Of a stretch of 64,000 nucleotides of DNA, positions 35,762 through 45,446 are shown piece after piece (within the stretch, counting starts at the first letter, position 1; every line of letters starts with the position of its first letter). Source of the DNA: Lutibacter sp. HS1-25 (GTDB taxonomy: Bacteria > Bacteroidota > Bacteroidia > Flavobacteriales > Flavobacteriaceae); contig NZ_RHLN01000006.1 in the NCBI RefSeq assembly GCF_004121075.1, forward strand, positions 1 to 64,000, read 5' to 3'. The translations under genes and the position numbers were made by a program. The notes below the pieces were generated by a model. The model made no database searches. It saw nothing but the letters and a program-made list of their open reading frames with translations, and was not told where the DNA came from.

Positions 35762-36510
35762 TTGAAGATGTATACAATTACAATCATAAATTGGCAAAAA
35801 CACCCGTAGTTCTTAAAAGTCTATATGTTTTGCCAGCATTTATATTGTCCATTATTTCAACCAATTTATTTTTTCATATCGGTATTTTTAGTTTGTTTTT
35901 AATTGCCACAATTTATGTAACCCAACAACCCATTTTGGGGCTATTAAAACTATTTTTAATACCAAGTGCTTTTATTGGCATCGGCTGTTTAACACTACTT
36001 TTGTCGGTTAATTTTGAAGGTAACTGGAGTACTTTTATTTATTTAAATAAAGCAACTTTGCCTGTTGCTTTGGCTATTTTTTTTAGAAGTTATGCAATTA
36101 TCAGCATTGTTTATTTTTGGTTGTTAACCAATACCATTTCTGAAATTGCGACACTGATGTATGCGTGTAAAATACCCAGTTTATTTGTAGAGTTGTTTGT
36201 ACTTATTTACAAGTTTATTTACATGCTAATGTACACTACAAAATCTATGTTAATTGCTCAAAAATGTAGAATGGGATATACCGCTGTTTCAAAAAAATCA
36301 ATAAACAACTTTGCTTATTTATTTGCTGCAGTTTTTAAACAAGCTATGCAGCAAACTTCACAAATAGAAATCGCTATGGATGCGCGCTTAGGGAACAATG
36401 AATATCTGTTTGTAAAACCAAAAGTGAATTTCAACATCAAAAAAACAACAATTCCTTTAGCGGTAAATATTGCAATAATTGCTGCTTTTATAATTCTATA
36501 TTATGATTGA
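35755..36510 (+). CDS. cbiQ: ECF cobalt transporter, transmembrane coupling component
   Basis: This 251-residue EcfT-family protein has several N-terminal helices and, in the C-terminal half, the coupling helices with AQKCRMGYTA and IAMDARLGN, matching the two Ala-Arg-Gly-type motifs of EcfT. It links CbiM to the ATPase CbiO. It overlaps cbiO by 8 nt (ATGATTGA). Confidence 0.93.
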   Translation: MLIEDVYNYNHKLAKTPVVLKSLYVLPAFILSIISTNLFFHIGIFSLFLIATIYVTQQPILGLLKLFLIPSAFIGIGCLTLLLSVNFEGNWSTFIYLNKATLPVALAIFFRSYAIISIVYFWLLTNTISEIATLMYACKIPSLFVELFVLIYKFIYMLMYTTKSMLIAQKCRMGYTAVSKKSINNFAYLFAAVFKQAMQQTSQIEIAMDARLGNNEYLFVKPKVNFNIKKTTIPLAVNIAIIAAFIILYYD

Positions 36511-37330
36511 AAATATAATTGAACTAAACAATGTTAGTTATACCTATCCAAATGGCGAAAAAGCCATCAATAAAATTAATTTAGCCATACCTAAAGGAAA
36601 AAAAATTGCATTGTTAGGTGGCAATGGCGCAGGTAAATCTACTTTAATGCTGTTATTAAACGGTATTTTAAAACCAACCAAAGGAAGTTTAACATACCAA
36701 AATTTAAGTTATAACTACAATAAAAAAGGTTTGCGAGAATTAAGATCAAATATAGGTTTGTTGTTTCCTGAACCCGATTACCAATTAATTGCCCCAAGTG
36801 TATATGAAGAAATAACGTTTGGTTTGCTAAATAAATTTAAAGATGTTGAAATTGTAAGAGCAAAAGCCGCAAAAGTTATTGTTGATTTTTCGTTAGAAGC
36901 CATTATAAATAAACCGCCGCATCAACTTAGTACGGGACAAAAAAAACGAGTTTGTTTGGCTGCTGTATTGGCTATGGAACCCGAATTGGTTGTTTGCGAC
37001 GAGCCAACTTCAAACTTAGATCCAATGTACTCTAAGCTGATTTTCAATTATTTAGACTTGTTAAATGAAAAAGGTAAAACAATTTTAATTTCAACACACG
37101 ATACTGATAAAGCGTACACTTGGGCAGATTGTATTGTGATAATGCACCAAGGAGAACTATTGATAAAAGGCACACCCGATACTGTTTTTGAAGATCAAAA
37201 TTTACTGAACAAAGCAAACCTGGAACAGCCTTTTTTAATTGATTTTTTAAGCAACTTTGGAGCTGATTTTAACATAACTTCAAAAACCATTTCAGCCTTA
37301 AAAAAACAGTACCCAAAAATGTTTAGATAG
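36503..37330 (+). CDS. cbiO: ECF cobalt transporter ATPase
   Basis: This 275-residue ABC ATPase has Walker A GGNGAGKST at residues 39-47, a Q-loop region FPEPDYQLIAP typical of ECF ATPases, the signature LSTGQKKRV, Walker B LVVCDEP, and the switch His in STHDTDKA. It powers CbiMNQ and ends the riboswitch operon. No clear terminator follows; a short CCTATT/AATAGG hairpin at 37346-37359 lacks a T-run. Confidence 0.96.
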   Translation: MIENIIELNNVSYTYPNGEKAINKINLAIPKGKKIALLGGNGAGKSTLMLLLNGILKPTKGSLTYQNLSYNYNKKGLRELRSNIGLLFPEPDYQLIAPSVYEEITFGLLNKFKDVEIVRAKAAKVIVDFSLEAIINKPPHQLSTGQKKRVCLAAVLAMEPELVVCDEPTSNLDPMYSKLIFNYLDLLNEKGKTILISTHDTDKAYTWADCIVIMHQGELLIKGTPDTVFEDQNLLNKANLEQPFLIDFLSNFGADFNITSKTISALKKQYPKMFR

Positions 37331-37529
37331 CGCAATGAATTACACCTATTTCAATAGGCATTTTCACCTTATTTCCTTTAGAAAAAAGCACCTTATTTTT
37401 AGCTGAAATCATCCACCAAACGAAGCTTCAAAAACCTGCTATTTGCATTCATAAATTTTTGCAATTTATAGCAATGATATTTTGAAGAAAATCCGTAATT
37501 TCGCAAACTAATTTATTTAAGGGTAAAAA

Positions 37530-40500
37530 ATGAGCAAAAAATTTAGAGAATATAAGGAATTGAACCTCACTAAAGTAGCAGACGAGACTTTAGCGTTTTG
37601 GGAAAAAGAGAATATTTTCGAAAAAAGTATCGCAACAAGAAAAGAAAGTAAACCTTATGTATTTTTTGAAGGACCTCCTTCAGCAAATGGTTTACCAGGT
37701 ATTCACCACGTAATGGCACGCGCTATTAAAGATATTTTTTGTCGTTATAAAACCTTACAAGGCTTTCAGGTAAAACGAAAAGCTGGTTGGGACACGCACG
37801 GTTTGCCTATTGAATTAGGTGTTGAAAAAGAATTGGGCATTACCAAAGAAGATATTGGAACTAAAATTACTGTTGAAGAGTATAACGAAGCTTGTAAAAA
37901 AGCGGTAATGCGTTATACCGATGTTTGGAACGACCTTACAAAACGTGTTGGTTATTGGGTAGATATGGAAGATCCATATGTAACTTACAAACCAAAATAT
38001 ATGGAAACTGTTTGGTGGTTATTGGCCGAAATGTATAAAAAAGGCTTGATCTACAAAGGATATACCATTCAACCATATTCGCCAAAAGCGGGTACAGGAT
38101 TGAGCTCTCACGAGTTAAATCAGCCAGGAACTTATCAAGATGTTACAGATACTACTGCTGTTGCACAATTTAAAGCTATTAAAAATACGTTGCCTGCATT
38201 GTTGCAAAACGTAACTGGAGATGTTCATTTTTTAGCTTGGACAACAACTCCTTGGACATTGCCATCTAACACAGCCTTAACTGTTGGAAAAAAGATTGAC
38301 TATGTGTTGGTAAAAACTTTTAACCAATATACTTTTGAACCAATAAATGTAATTTTAGCTAAAAATTTAGTTGGAAAACAATTCTCAGGAAAGTTTTTTT
38401 CTGTTGAAGATGAGACTTTACTTACTGAATATAAAGCGAATGACAAAAAGATTCCTTACTTCATTGTTCAGGAATTTAAAGGTGCTGATATTTTAGAGTC
38501 TAAATACGAACAATTATTACCATACGCATTGCCATATAAAAATCCTGAAAATGCTTTTAGAGTTATTGCAGGAGATTTTGTAACTACTGAAGATGGTACC
38601 GGAATTGTACACACAGCGCCAACTTTTGGTGCTGATGATGCCTTGGTAGCTAAATTAGCTGAACCAGAAGTACCGCCAATGTTGGTGTTAGACGACAACG
38701 GAAACCCTGTGCCATTGGTAGATTTACAAGGAAAATTCACCAAACATATGGGTGAATTTGCAGGAAAATATGTTAAAAACGAATACTACAATGAAGATGA
38801 AGCGCCAGAGCGTTCTTTAGATGTTGAAATTTCTATCAAATTAAAAGAAGAAAACAAGGCATTTCACGTAGAAAAATATCGTCACAGTTACCCACATTGC
38901 TGGAGAACAGACAAACCTATTTTATATTACCCACTAGATTCTTGGTTTATTAAAGTTACCGAAAAACGCGATCAAATGTTTGCGTTAAACAATACCATTA
39001 ACTGGAAACCAAAATCAACTGGTGAAGGTCGTTTTGGCAACTGGTTAAAAAATGCCAACGACTGGAATTTATCTCGCTCACGTTACTGGGGAATTCCGTT
39101 ACCAATTTGGAGAACTGAAGATGGAACTGAAGAAATTATTATTGGTTCGGTTGAAGAATTAAAAGCCGAAATGAAACGTTCTATTGAAGCTGGATTTATG
39201 AAAGAAGATATATTTTCAACTTTTGAAGTTGGAAATATGAGCGAAGAAAACTATGATAAAATAGACCTTCATAAAAATGTAGTTGACAAAGTAATATTGG
39301 TTTCAGACAAAGGTCAACCAATGAAACGCGAAAGCGATTTGATTGATGTTTGGTTCGATTCTGGTTCTATGCCTTATGCACAATGGCACTACCCTTTTGA
39401 AAACAAAGAATTGATTGACAATAACAAGTTTTATCCAGCCGATTTTATTGCTGAAGGTGTTGACCAAACACGTGGTTGGTTTTATACTTTGCACGCCATT
39501 TCAACAATGGTTTTTGACCAAGTAGCATACAAAAATGTAGTGTCTAACGGATTGGTATTAGACAAAGAGGGTAAAAAAATGTCGAAACGTTTAGGCAACG
39601 CCATTGACCCATTTGAAACAATGGACAAATACGGTGCTGATGCTACACGTTGGTACATGATTTCTAATGCAAACCCTTGGGACAACTTAAAATTTGATAT
39701 TGAAGGTATTGATGAGGTTCGCCGTAAATTCTTTGGTACATTATACAATACCTATTCATTTTTCTCACTATATGCCAATTTAGATAATTTCACGTATGCT
39801 GAAGATGAAATTGCCATTGAAGAAAGACCAGAAATTGACCGTTGGGTGTTGTCTGAATTAAATACCTTGATAAAAAATGTTGAGTTGTTTTATGAAGATT
39901 ACGAACCAACCAAAGCTACCAGAGCAATTCAAGAATTTGTTGGTGAAAATCTAAGTAACTGGTTTGTTCGTTTAAGTAGAAGACGTTTTTGGAAAGGCGA
40001 TTACGGTCAAGATAAAATTTCAGCATATCAAACATTGTACACTTGTTTGTTAACTGTTGCTAAATTAGCTTCACCAGTTGCACCATTTTTTATGGACAAT
40101 CTTTACAAAGATTTAACAAATGCTACAGGTACAGAAAACTTTGAATCTATACATTTGAGCGATTTTCCAAGTTATGATGCGCATTTAGTAGATAGCAAAT
40201 TAGAACGCAAAATGCAAAAAGCACAAAAAATATCTTCAATGGTATTGTCACTTCGTAAAAAAGAAATGATAAAAGTGCGTCAGCCATTACAACGAATTAT
40301 GATTCCTGTATTGGATGAAAATGATCGAGAAGAGATTTTAGCTGTTGAAAACTTGATAAAATCGGAAGTAAACGTAAAAGAAATTGAGTTAATTGATGAT
40401 GCTTCAGGAATCTTGGTAAAAACCATAAAACCTAATTTTAAGGCACTTGGACCAAGATTTGGAAAAGATATGCGTTTTGTTGGTGCTGCCATTCAAAAAT

Positions 40501-40937
40501 TAACACAAGAAGATATTGCAATTGTTGAAAAACAAGGCGAAATTTCTATTGAAGTCAATGGAAATTTTGTAAATTTAACTCAAGCCGAAGTTGAAATTAC
40601 TTCACAAGATATTGAAGGTTGGCTGGTAGCAAATCAAGGTAGCTTAACAGTTGCTTTAGATGTTACAATTACTGATGAGTTACGAAAAGAAGGAAATGCA
40701 CGTGAGTTGATCAACAGAGTACAAAACTTACGTAAGGAATCTGGATTAGAAGTAAATGATAAAATCAAGCTGATTATTCAAAAAAATGATATCTTAGAGC
40801 GCTCGATTGAAGCTAATGAAGATTATATAAAAACGGAAACCCTAACAAAAGAATTGGTTTTTGAAGAGCACATTGAAAATGGTATTGAAGTTTCTTTTGA
40901 CGACGTAAATACCAAAATATTAATCACAAAAATATAA
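37530..40937 (+). CDS. ileS: Isoleucyl-tRNA synthetase
   Basis: This 1135-residue class I synthetase is of the long type usual in Bacteroidota. The HIGH-like site is in GPPSANGLPGIHH, the editing domain has WTTTPWTLPSNTAL, and the KMSKS-like loop is KKMSKRLGNA. SRSRYWGIPLPIW and WYMISNANPWDNL complete the ileS pattern. It charges tRNA-Ile. It lies 4 nt before the DksA-like gene, with which it forms a unit ended by the terminator at 41345. Confidence 0.98.
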   Translation: MSKKFREYKELNLTKVADETLAFWEKENIFEKSIATRKESKPYVFFEGPPSANGLPGIHHVMARAIKDIFCRYKTLQGFQVKRKAGWDTHGLPIELGVEKELGITKEDIGTKITVEEYNEACKKAVMRYTDVWNDLTKRVGYWVDMEDPYVTYKPKYMETVWWLLAEMYKKGLIYKGYTIQPYSPKAGTGLSSHELNQPGTYQDVTDTTAVAQFKAIKNTLPALLQNVTGDVHFLAWTTTPWTLPSNTALTVGKKIDYVLVKTFNQYTFEPINVILAKNLVGKQFSGKFFSVEDETLLTEYKANDKKIPYFIVQEFKGADILESKYEQLLPYALPYKNPENAFRVIAGDFVTTEDGTGIVHTAPTFGADDALVAKLAEPEVPPMLVLDDNGNPVPLVDLQGKFTKHMGEFAGKYVKNEYYNEDEAPERSLDVEISIKLKEENKAFHVEKYRHSYPHCWRTDKPILYYPLDSWFIKVTEKRDQMFALNNTINWKPKSTGEGRFGNWLKNANDWNLSRSRYWGIPLPIWRTEDGTEEIIIGSVEELKAEMKRSIEAGFMKEDIFSTFEVGNMSEENYDKIDLHKNVVDKVILVSDKGQPMKRESDLIDVWFDSGSMPYAQWHYPFENKELIDNNKFYPADFIAEGVDQTRGWFYTLHAISTMVFDQVAYKNVVSNGLVLDKEGKKMSKRLGNAIDPFETMDKYGADATRWYMISNANPWDNLKFDIEGIDEVRRKFFGTLYNTYSFFSLYANLDNFTYAEDEIAIEERPEIDRWVLSELNTLIKNVELFYEDYEPTKATRAIQEFVGENLSNWFVRLSRRRFWKGDYGQDKISAYQTLYTCLLTVAKLASPVAPFFMDNLYKDLTNATGTENFESIHLSDFPSYDAHLVDSKLERKMQKAQKISSMVLSLRKKEMIKVRQPLQRIMIPVLDENDREEILAVENLIKSEVNVKEIELIDDASGILVKTIKPNFKALGPRFGKDMRFVGAAIQKLTQEDIAIVEKQGEISIEVNGNFVNLTQAEVEITSQDIEGWLVANQGSLTVALDVTITDELRKEGNARELINRVQNLRKESGLEVNDKIKLIIQKNDILERSIEANEDYIKTETLTKELVFEEHIENGIEVSFDDVNTKILITKI

Positions 40938-40941
40938 GGTT

Positions 40942-41322
40942 ATGAATGAAAATGAAAACAATAGATATTCAGACAAAGATCTAGCAGAATTTAAAACATT
41001 AATCCAAGCTAAAATTGCTCATGCTGAAGAAGACTTGGCTATAATTAAGAGTTCTTTTAAAAATGACAGCAACAACGGAACAGATGATACATCGCCAACG
41101 TTTAAAGCATTTGAAGAAGGTTCTGAAACTATGTCAAAAGAAGCAAACGTAGCTTTGGCAATTCGTCAGGAAAAATTTATCAGAGATTTAAAAAATGCTT
41201 TGGTACGTATTGAAAATAAAACTTATGGAATTTGCCGTGTTACAGGAAAACTAATTCAAAAAGAACGTTTAAAATTAGTACCACACGCTACATTAAGCAT
41301 TGAAGCAAAAAATATGCAATAA
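40942..41322 (+). CDS. DksA/TraR-family protein with a degenerate zinc finger
   Basis: This 126-residue protein has the DksA coiled-coil region (AEEDLAIIK, SKEANVALAIRQEKFIRDLKNALVRIE) and the C-terminal YGICRVTGKLIQKERLKLVPHATLSIEA. In DksA the C-terminal finger has four Cys. Here only the Cys in YGIC remains, a feature common in Bacteroidota members. It probably binds RNA polymerase through its secondary channel, without zinc. Confidence 0.88.
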   Translation: MNENENNRYSDKDLAEFKTLIQAKIAHAEEDLAIIKSSFKNDSNNGTDDTSPTFKAFEEGSETMSKEANVALAIRQEKFIRDLKNALVRIENKTYGICRVTGKLIQKERLKLVPHATLSIEAKNMQ

Positions 41323-41344
41323 AAATACTTTAGAAACTTTTTAC

Positions 41345-41378
41345 ATAAAGCTTCCTGCATTGGGAGCTTTATTTTTTA
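41345..41378 (+). terminator. Rho-independent terminator after the DksA-like gene
   Basis: An 11-bp stem (41345-41355 with 41362-41372, one G-U pair) with loop TGCATT is followed by TTTTTT. It lies between the DksA-like gene and lspA, so lspA may depend on read-through or on a weak promoter within this short gap. Confidence 0.8.
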
Positions 41379-41388
41379 ATACAATTCA

Positions 41389-41997
41389 ATGAAAAACAGT
41401 CAATTACAAAAATCCATATTGCTTATTATTTTAGTTTTACTAATCGATCAAATTAGTAAAATTTACGTTAAAACTCATTTTTTATATGGTGAAGATGTTG
41501 TTGTTTTTGATTGGTTTAGAATTCATTTTATTGAAAATAACGGAATGGCTTGGGGTGCCGAATTTGGCGGTAAAGCTGGAAAATTATTTTTAACCATTTT
41601 TAGATTATTTGCCATTACAGGTATTGGTTACTGGTTGTATAAATCTATTCAAAACAATGGGCATAAAATATTAATTGTTGCAATTTCATTGATATTTGCT
41701 GGTGCTTTAGGTAATATTATAGATTCTGTTTTTTACGGTGTTATTTTTAACACGCCTTACAATGCAACAGCTACCTTGTTTGCTGAGGAACCTTACGGTC
41801 AATTATTTTTTGGAAAAGTTGTAGACATGCTTTATTTTCCTATTTGGAGCGGTTATTTACCAGAATGGTTGCCAATTTGGGGCGGTAAACCTTTTACTTT
41901 TTTTAATGCCATTTTTAACGTAGCCGACAGTGCAATTTCTATTGGTGTAGGCTTGTTAATATTTTTCAATAAAAAAGCATTTCCTAAAGAAGATTAA
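41389..41997 (+). CDS. lspA: Lipoprotein signal peptidase
   Basis: This 202-residue membrane protein has the LspA features: LIDQISKIYV (conserved Asp and Lys) near the N-terminus, ENNGMAWG, and the two catalytic Asp residues in LGNIIDSVFYG and NVADSAISIG. It is longer than E. coli LspA because of the loop at about residues 117-165, usual in Bacteroidota. It cleaves prolipoprotein signal peptides; several lipoproteins are encoded in this window. Confidence 0.97.
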   Translation: MKNSQLQKSILLIILVLLIDQISKIYVKTHFLYGEDVVVFDWFRIHFIENNGMAWGAEFGGKAGKLFLTIFRLFAITGIGYWLYKSIQNNGHKILIVAISLIFAGALGNIIDSVFYGVIFNTPYNATATLFAEEPYGQLFFGKVVDMLYFPIWSGYLPEWLPIWGGKPFTFFNAIFNVADSAISIGVGLLIFFNKKAFPKED

Positions 41998-43224
41998 TTT
42001 ATAGTTCTAACGCATCTTACATAGTTGTAAACGTAACGCACATCGCCTTGCGGACCAAAAAACTGTGGATAATTGCTTTTATTACCACTTTTTGGATCAC
42101 TTCGCTGACAGCCAGCGCCGTGAACATCCATCAACGTACCGTTCATTTTTCCTTGCCCTTCACCAAAAGCAATATAAACCGCACCCGAATAAGGATTTAC
42201 GCCATCTAAATGGGTTGTTCCTGTCCAATAAAACGGATAATGCCCCGTGTTACCATTGGGATCTGTAATTTCAGTACACTCAAACAAAGGATCTATTGCA
42301 GGCGAATTTGTAGTTTGTGGCGACCTTGTATAATCTACAATACTTTGCATTTCTTTGGCATTTGGCAATCGCCAATCGTTGTGATTTGCCAATGATAAAT
42401 TTTCAGCATAACTCAATGATTCACTCCAATCTCTCGAAATTCCATCATCGGCTTTTTGCCACATCAAGCCAGTTGCTAAATCGCTGATAGTTCCATCATT
42501 ATTATCAACAAAATAATTTTTACCGTAATCGGTATTTCCTCTTACCATTCTAAAATACATTTTATTAGCATTGCCTGTTCTTGGGTTAAATTTAGGATAC
42601 CCTTTTATACGCCCATCAACAAAATTGACACCAAAAACAGTCGCCTGCATACATAGTTAAACCAACATATTGTGTTGATGTCCAGGTTTGAGCATCAATT
42701 TCTCGTTCACCAATTGAAGTATCTCCTAATGGTTGATTAAAATAATTTGTATCAATAAAAAAATCAATAGCAACTGCCCCTTTTACACTTCCTGTAAATA
42801 AAATTAGCGAATACATTTCTTTTAAAGTAGGCACCCGCCAATCGTTATAATTTCCTAAAGTAGAAGCATTTGCTTTTGTAAAAGCTTCATCAAAAGTTAT
42901 TTTTTCACCCATACTTTGCTCCCACATCAAGCCCGTAACATTGTCGGTAATGGTTCCATCTCCATTATTGGTATATGAAGGCTCATTACCATTGTAAGTA
43001 GCATCTTGACCGTAATATATTTGACCTTCCGCAGGTATTGAAATAACACTATTATCACTATAAAAAACTTTAGTACCAGTATCTACAATTGCATATGGTT
43101 TACCAATTACAGGAATTTCAATATCAACTATCTGCGCTTCATCTAAATTACTATCATTGTTACTACAAGCAGTAATAAAAAGTATTCCAATTATTAACCA
43201 ATTCATTTTTAATATCTTAAGCAT
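41994..43224 (-). pseudogene. DUF1566 (Lcl-type) lipoprotein broken by a frameshift
   Basis: Two overlapping ORFs, 42616-43224 (N-terminal) and 41994-42650 (C-terminal), together make one protein of about 405 residues. The N-part has a lipobox (LFITACSNND) and one DUF1566 unit (NGDGTITDNVTGLMW, YNDWRVPTLKEM). The C-part continues with VFGVNFVDGRIKGYP and a second unit (NDGTISDLATGLMWQ, HNDWRLPNAKEM). The break lies in 42616-42650, where the first frame ends in a non-family tail. A single extra base or a 5-nt loss would explain it. It is either a recent pseudogene or a sequencing error. The intact protein would be surface-exposed. Confidence 0.85.
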
Positions 43225-43303
43225 TATTATTTGGGGGTTTGTATTTTAATTTGACCAAATAAAACATAAAAGGTTTAATTTTTATTTTGATATTAATTTA
43301 TTA

Positions 43304-43319
43304 ATCGTAATATTGCAAT
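43304..43319. promoter_or_regulatory. Candidate ArsR operator
   Basis: ATCGTAAT-ATTGCAAT is an imperfect dyad (12 of 16 positions symmetrical) centred on AATATT, 18 nt before the arsR ATG. TAATATTG within it resembles a -7 box, and a TTG lies 18 nt before this at 43287-43289. A bound repressor would therefore block the promoter. Confidence 0.55.
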
Positions 43320-43337
43320 AAACTAATTAAGTAAATT

Positions 43338-43673
43338 ATGGGTACTACAAAAACAGAAATATTTGATAAAAATCAAAATCAAATTGCATTGATAGCAAAA
43401 GCATTTGCACACCCAGCCAGAGTGGCAATATTGCAGCAGATATTTAAAGCAAATGCTTGTATTTGTGGTGATTTGGTTGATGAAATTGGATTGGCACAAC
43501 CTACTATTTCTCAGCATTTAAAAGAATTAAAAAACTTGGGGCTGATACAAGGTACCATTGAAGGTACTAGTGTTTGCTATTGTATTAATAAGGAAGTTTG
43601 GCAAGATGCTAAACAACTATTTAATGCATTTTTAAACCAAGAAAATACAGATGAAAAACAATGTTGTTCTTAA
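43338..43673 (+). CDS. arsR: ArsR-family metalloregulator
   Basis: This 111-residue winged-helix protein has FAHPARVAILQQI, then ANACICGDLV with two Cys in the ArsR metal-sensing helix, QPTISQHLKELKNLGLI as the recognition helix, and a C-terminal CCS. It should repress the arsenic operon until As(III) binds its thiols. It lies 12 nt before the DUF6428 gene. Confidence 0.93.
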   Translation: MGTTKTEIFDKNQNQIALIAKAFAHPARVAILQQIFKANACICGDLVDEIGLAQPTISQHLKELKNLGLIQGTIEGTSVCYCINKEVWQDAKQLFNAFLNQENTDEKQCCS

Positions 43674-43685
43674 AAAATTAGTAAA

Positions 43686-44162
43686 ATGACTATAGCACAA
43701 ATTAAAACACATTTAAGCAAATTAAAAACCATTGCTTTTGAATTACCTGATGGAAAATTAGTTCCAAATCATTTTCATGTTACCGAAGTTGGAAAGGTTA
43801 CAAAACATTTTATTGATTGTGGCGGCACCTTACGAAATGAAGTAGTTGCTAATTTTCAGTTATGGGAAGCTAATGATTACGACCACCGTTTACATCCTGA
43901 AAAATTGATTCATATTATTGAATTGTCCGACAACTATTTGGACTTAGGCAATTTAGAAATTGAAGTCGAATACCAAGGTTCAACTATTGGAAAATATGGT
44001 TTGGATTTTAACGGCACCAACTTTTTACTCACTTCCAAACAAACAGATTGTTTGGCAAAAGACAAATGCGGTATTCCCGATGAAAAACCAAAAGTAAGGC
44101 TATCCGAATTAAATAAAAACACAGTAAATTCTTGCTGTACACCAAAAACAGGTTGTTGTTAA
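43686..44162 (+). CDS. DUF6428-like arsenic-operon protein with C-terminal Cys pairs
   Basis: This 158-residue protein of unknown function is found in arsenic operons of Bacteroidota. It contains HFHVTEVGKVTKHFIDCGG and FQLWEANDYDHRLHPEKL, with several His and Asp that could bind metal. It ends in VNSCCTPKTGCC. The vicinal Cys pairs suggest As(III) binding. The family name rests on memory of similar sequences, and no activity is known. Confidence 0.7.
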   Translation: MTIAQIKTHLSKLKTIAFELPDGKLVPNHFHVTEVGKVTKHFIDCGGTLRNEVVANFQLWEANDYDHRLHPEKLIHIIELSDNYLDLGNLEIEVEYQGSTIGKYGLDFNGTNFLLTSKQTDCLAKDKCGIPDEKPKVRLSELNKNTVNSCCTPKTGCC

Positions 44163-44172
44163 ATAGTAACTT

Positions 44173-44940
44173 ATGAGAATTGCATTATTTAGTGATATTC
44201 ACGCAAATTTACCCGCTTTAGAAGCCTTTTTAAAAGATGTTGAAAGTCAAAATGTGGATACCATTTATTGCTTAGGCGATTTGGTTGGCTATAATATTTG
44301 GCCTAATGAAATTATTGAAGAAATTAGAAAGCGAAAAATTGCTACAATAGCAGGAAATCACGATGAAGCCATTGGAAATATGGTAAATACTCAAAAAGAA
44401 ATTGATGTAACTATTTTAAACAACGGAGCCATTTCTAAAGAATTTACCAATCAATTGTTAACTGAAGAGAATCGGTTGTTTTTACAAACACTTCCTGCGC
44501 ATATCCGATTAGAATTTAACTTCAACAATGAAAAAACCACTATTTTATTGGTACATGGCAGTCCAAATGCTATTAATGAATACATTTATGAAGAGCGCCC
44601 AAAAAACGAAATATTAGAAATGATGCAAATTTACAATGCAGATATTTTGTGTTTTGGACATACGCACAAACCATTTCATAAAGTTTTAAATGTTGAAATT
44701 AATGGGATTACAAATTATAAACACGCCATTAATATTGGCTCAGTAGGAAAACCAAAAGACAATAATACCAAAGGCTGTTATGTTATTTTAGAACTCAATA
44801 AAAACACTTCAATGTTAAATAAAAAAAGTTTAGATGTAGCATTTATTCGTTTTGATTACGATATTGAAAAAGCAGCAATGGCTGTTGAAAATAGCATTTT
44901 ACCAAATGTGTTTGCTGATAATTTAAGAAACGGTTATTAA
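44173..44940 (+). CDS. Calcineurin-type metallophosphoesterase
   Basis: This 255-residue protein has the full metal site: SDIHANLPAL, CLGDLVGYN, AGNHDEAI, LLVHGSPNAIN and CFGHTHKPF. It resembles the YfcE/MJ0936-like phosphodiesterases. Its substrate and reason for sitting in an arsenic operon are unknown. It follows the DUF6428 gene by 10 nt and abuts the acetyltransferase gene directly (TAA then ATG). Confidence 0.92.
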   Translation: MRIALFSDIHANLPALEAFLKDVESQNVDTIYCLGDLVGYNIWPNEIIEEIRKRKIATIAGNHDEAIGNMVNTQKEIDVTILNNGAISKEFTNQLLTEENRLFLQTLPAHIRLEFNFNNEKTTILLVHGSPNAINEYIYEERPKNEILEMMQIYNADILCFGHTHKPFHKVLNVEINGITNYKHAINIGSVGKPKDNNTKGCYVILELNKNTSMLNKKSLDVAFIRFDYDIEKAAMAVENSILPNVFADNLRNGY

Positions 44941-45426
44941 ATGGAATTTGTTGATATAAATACAAGTAATTTTGATCAAGTTAGCAAGATTTACTGGGAA
45001 GGAATTCAAACAGGAATAGCGACATTTGAAACCTCAGTACCCACTTGGGAAACCTGGAATAATTCGCATTTTAAATTTGGAAGAATTGCTTTAATCGAAA
45101 ATAACCTATTACTTGGTTGGGCTTCATTAACACCAGTAACCAATAGGTGTGTTTATGCAGGTGTTGCAGAAGTAAGTGTTTATGTAGCTGAAAATTCAAG
45201 AGGGAAAGGAATTGGTAAAAAACTATTGAAAAAGTTAATTAAAATAAGTGAAGAAAACAATATTTGGACACTTCAATCGGGTATTATGCGCAAAAACGAA
45301 GCGAGTATTCAAATGCATTTAAATTGTGGATTTAGGCTAATTGGATATCGTGAAAAAATTGGAAAATTAAACGGAGAATGGCTTGACAATGTTATTCTTG
45401 AAAGAAGAAGTAAATTGATAAATTAA
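44941..45426 (+). CDS. arsN: GNAT acetyltransferase of the phosphinothricin/arsinothricin type
   Basis: This 161-residue protein has the PAT-family marks IYWEGIQTGIATFET near the N-terminus, the acetyl-CoA loop VYVAENSRGKGIGKKLL, and SGIMRKNEASIQMHLNCGFRLIG. In arsenic operons such enzymes (ArsN1) acetylate the organoarsenical antibiotic arsinothricin. Phosphinothricin resistance is the other known role. The operon context favours ArsN, but specificity cannot be read from the sequence. Confidence 0.82.
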   Translation: MEFVDINTSNFDQVSKIYWEGIQTGIATFETSVPTWETWNNSHFKFGRIALIENNLLLGWASLTPVTNRCVYAGVAEVSVYVAENSRGKGIGKKLLKKLIKISEENNIWTLQSGIMRKNEASIQMHLNCGFRLIGYREKIGKLNGEWLDNVILERRSKLIN

Positions 45427-45446
45427 AGAAATAAAACAATAAAGAA

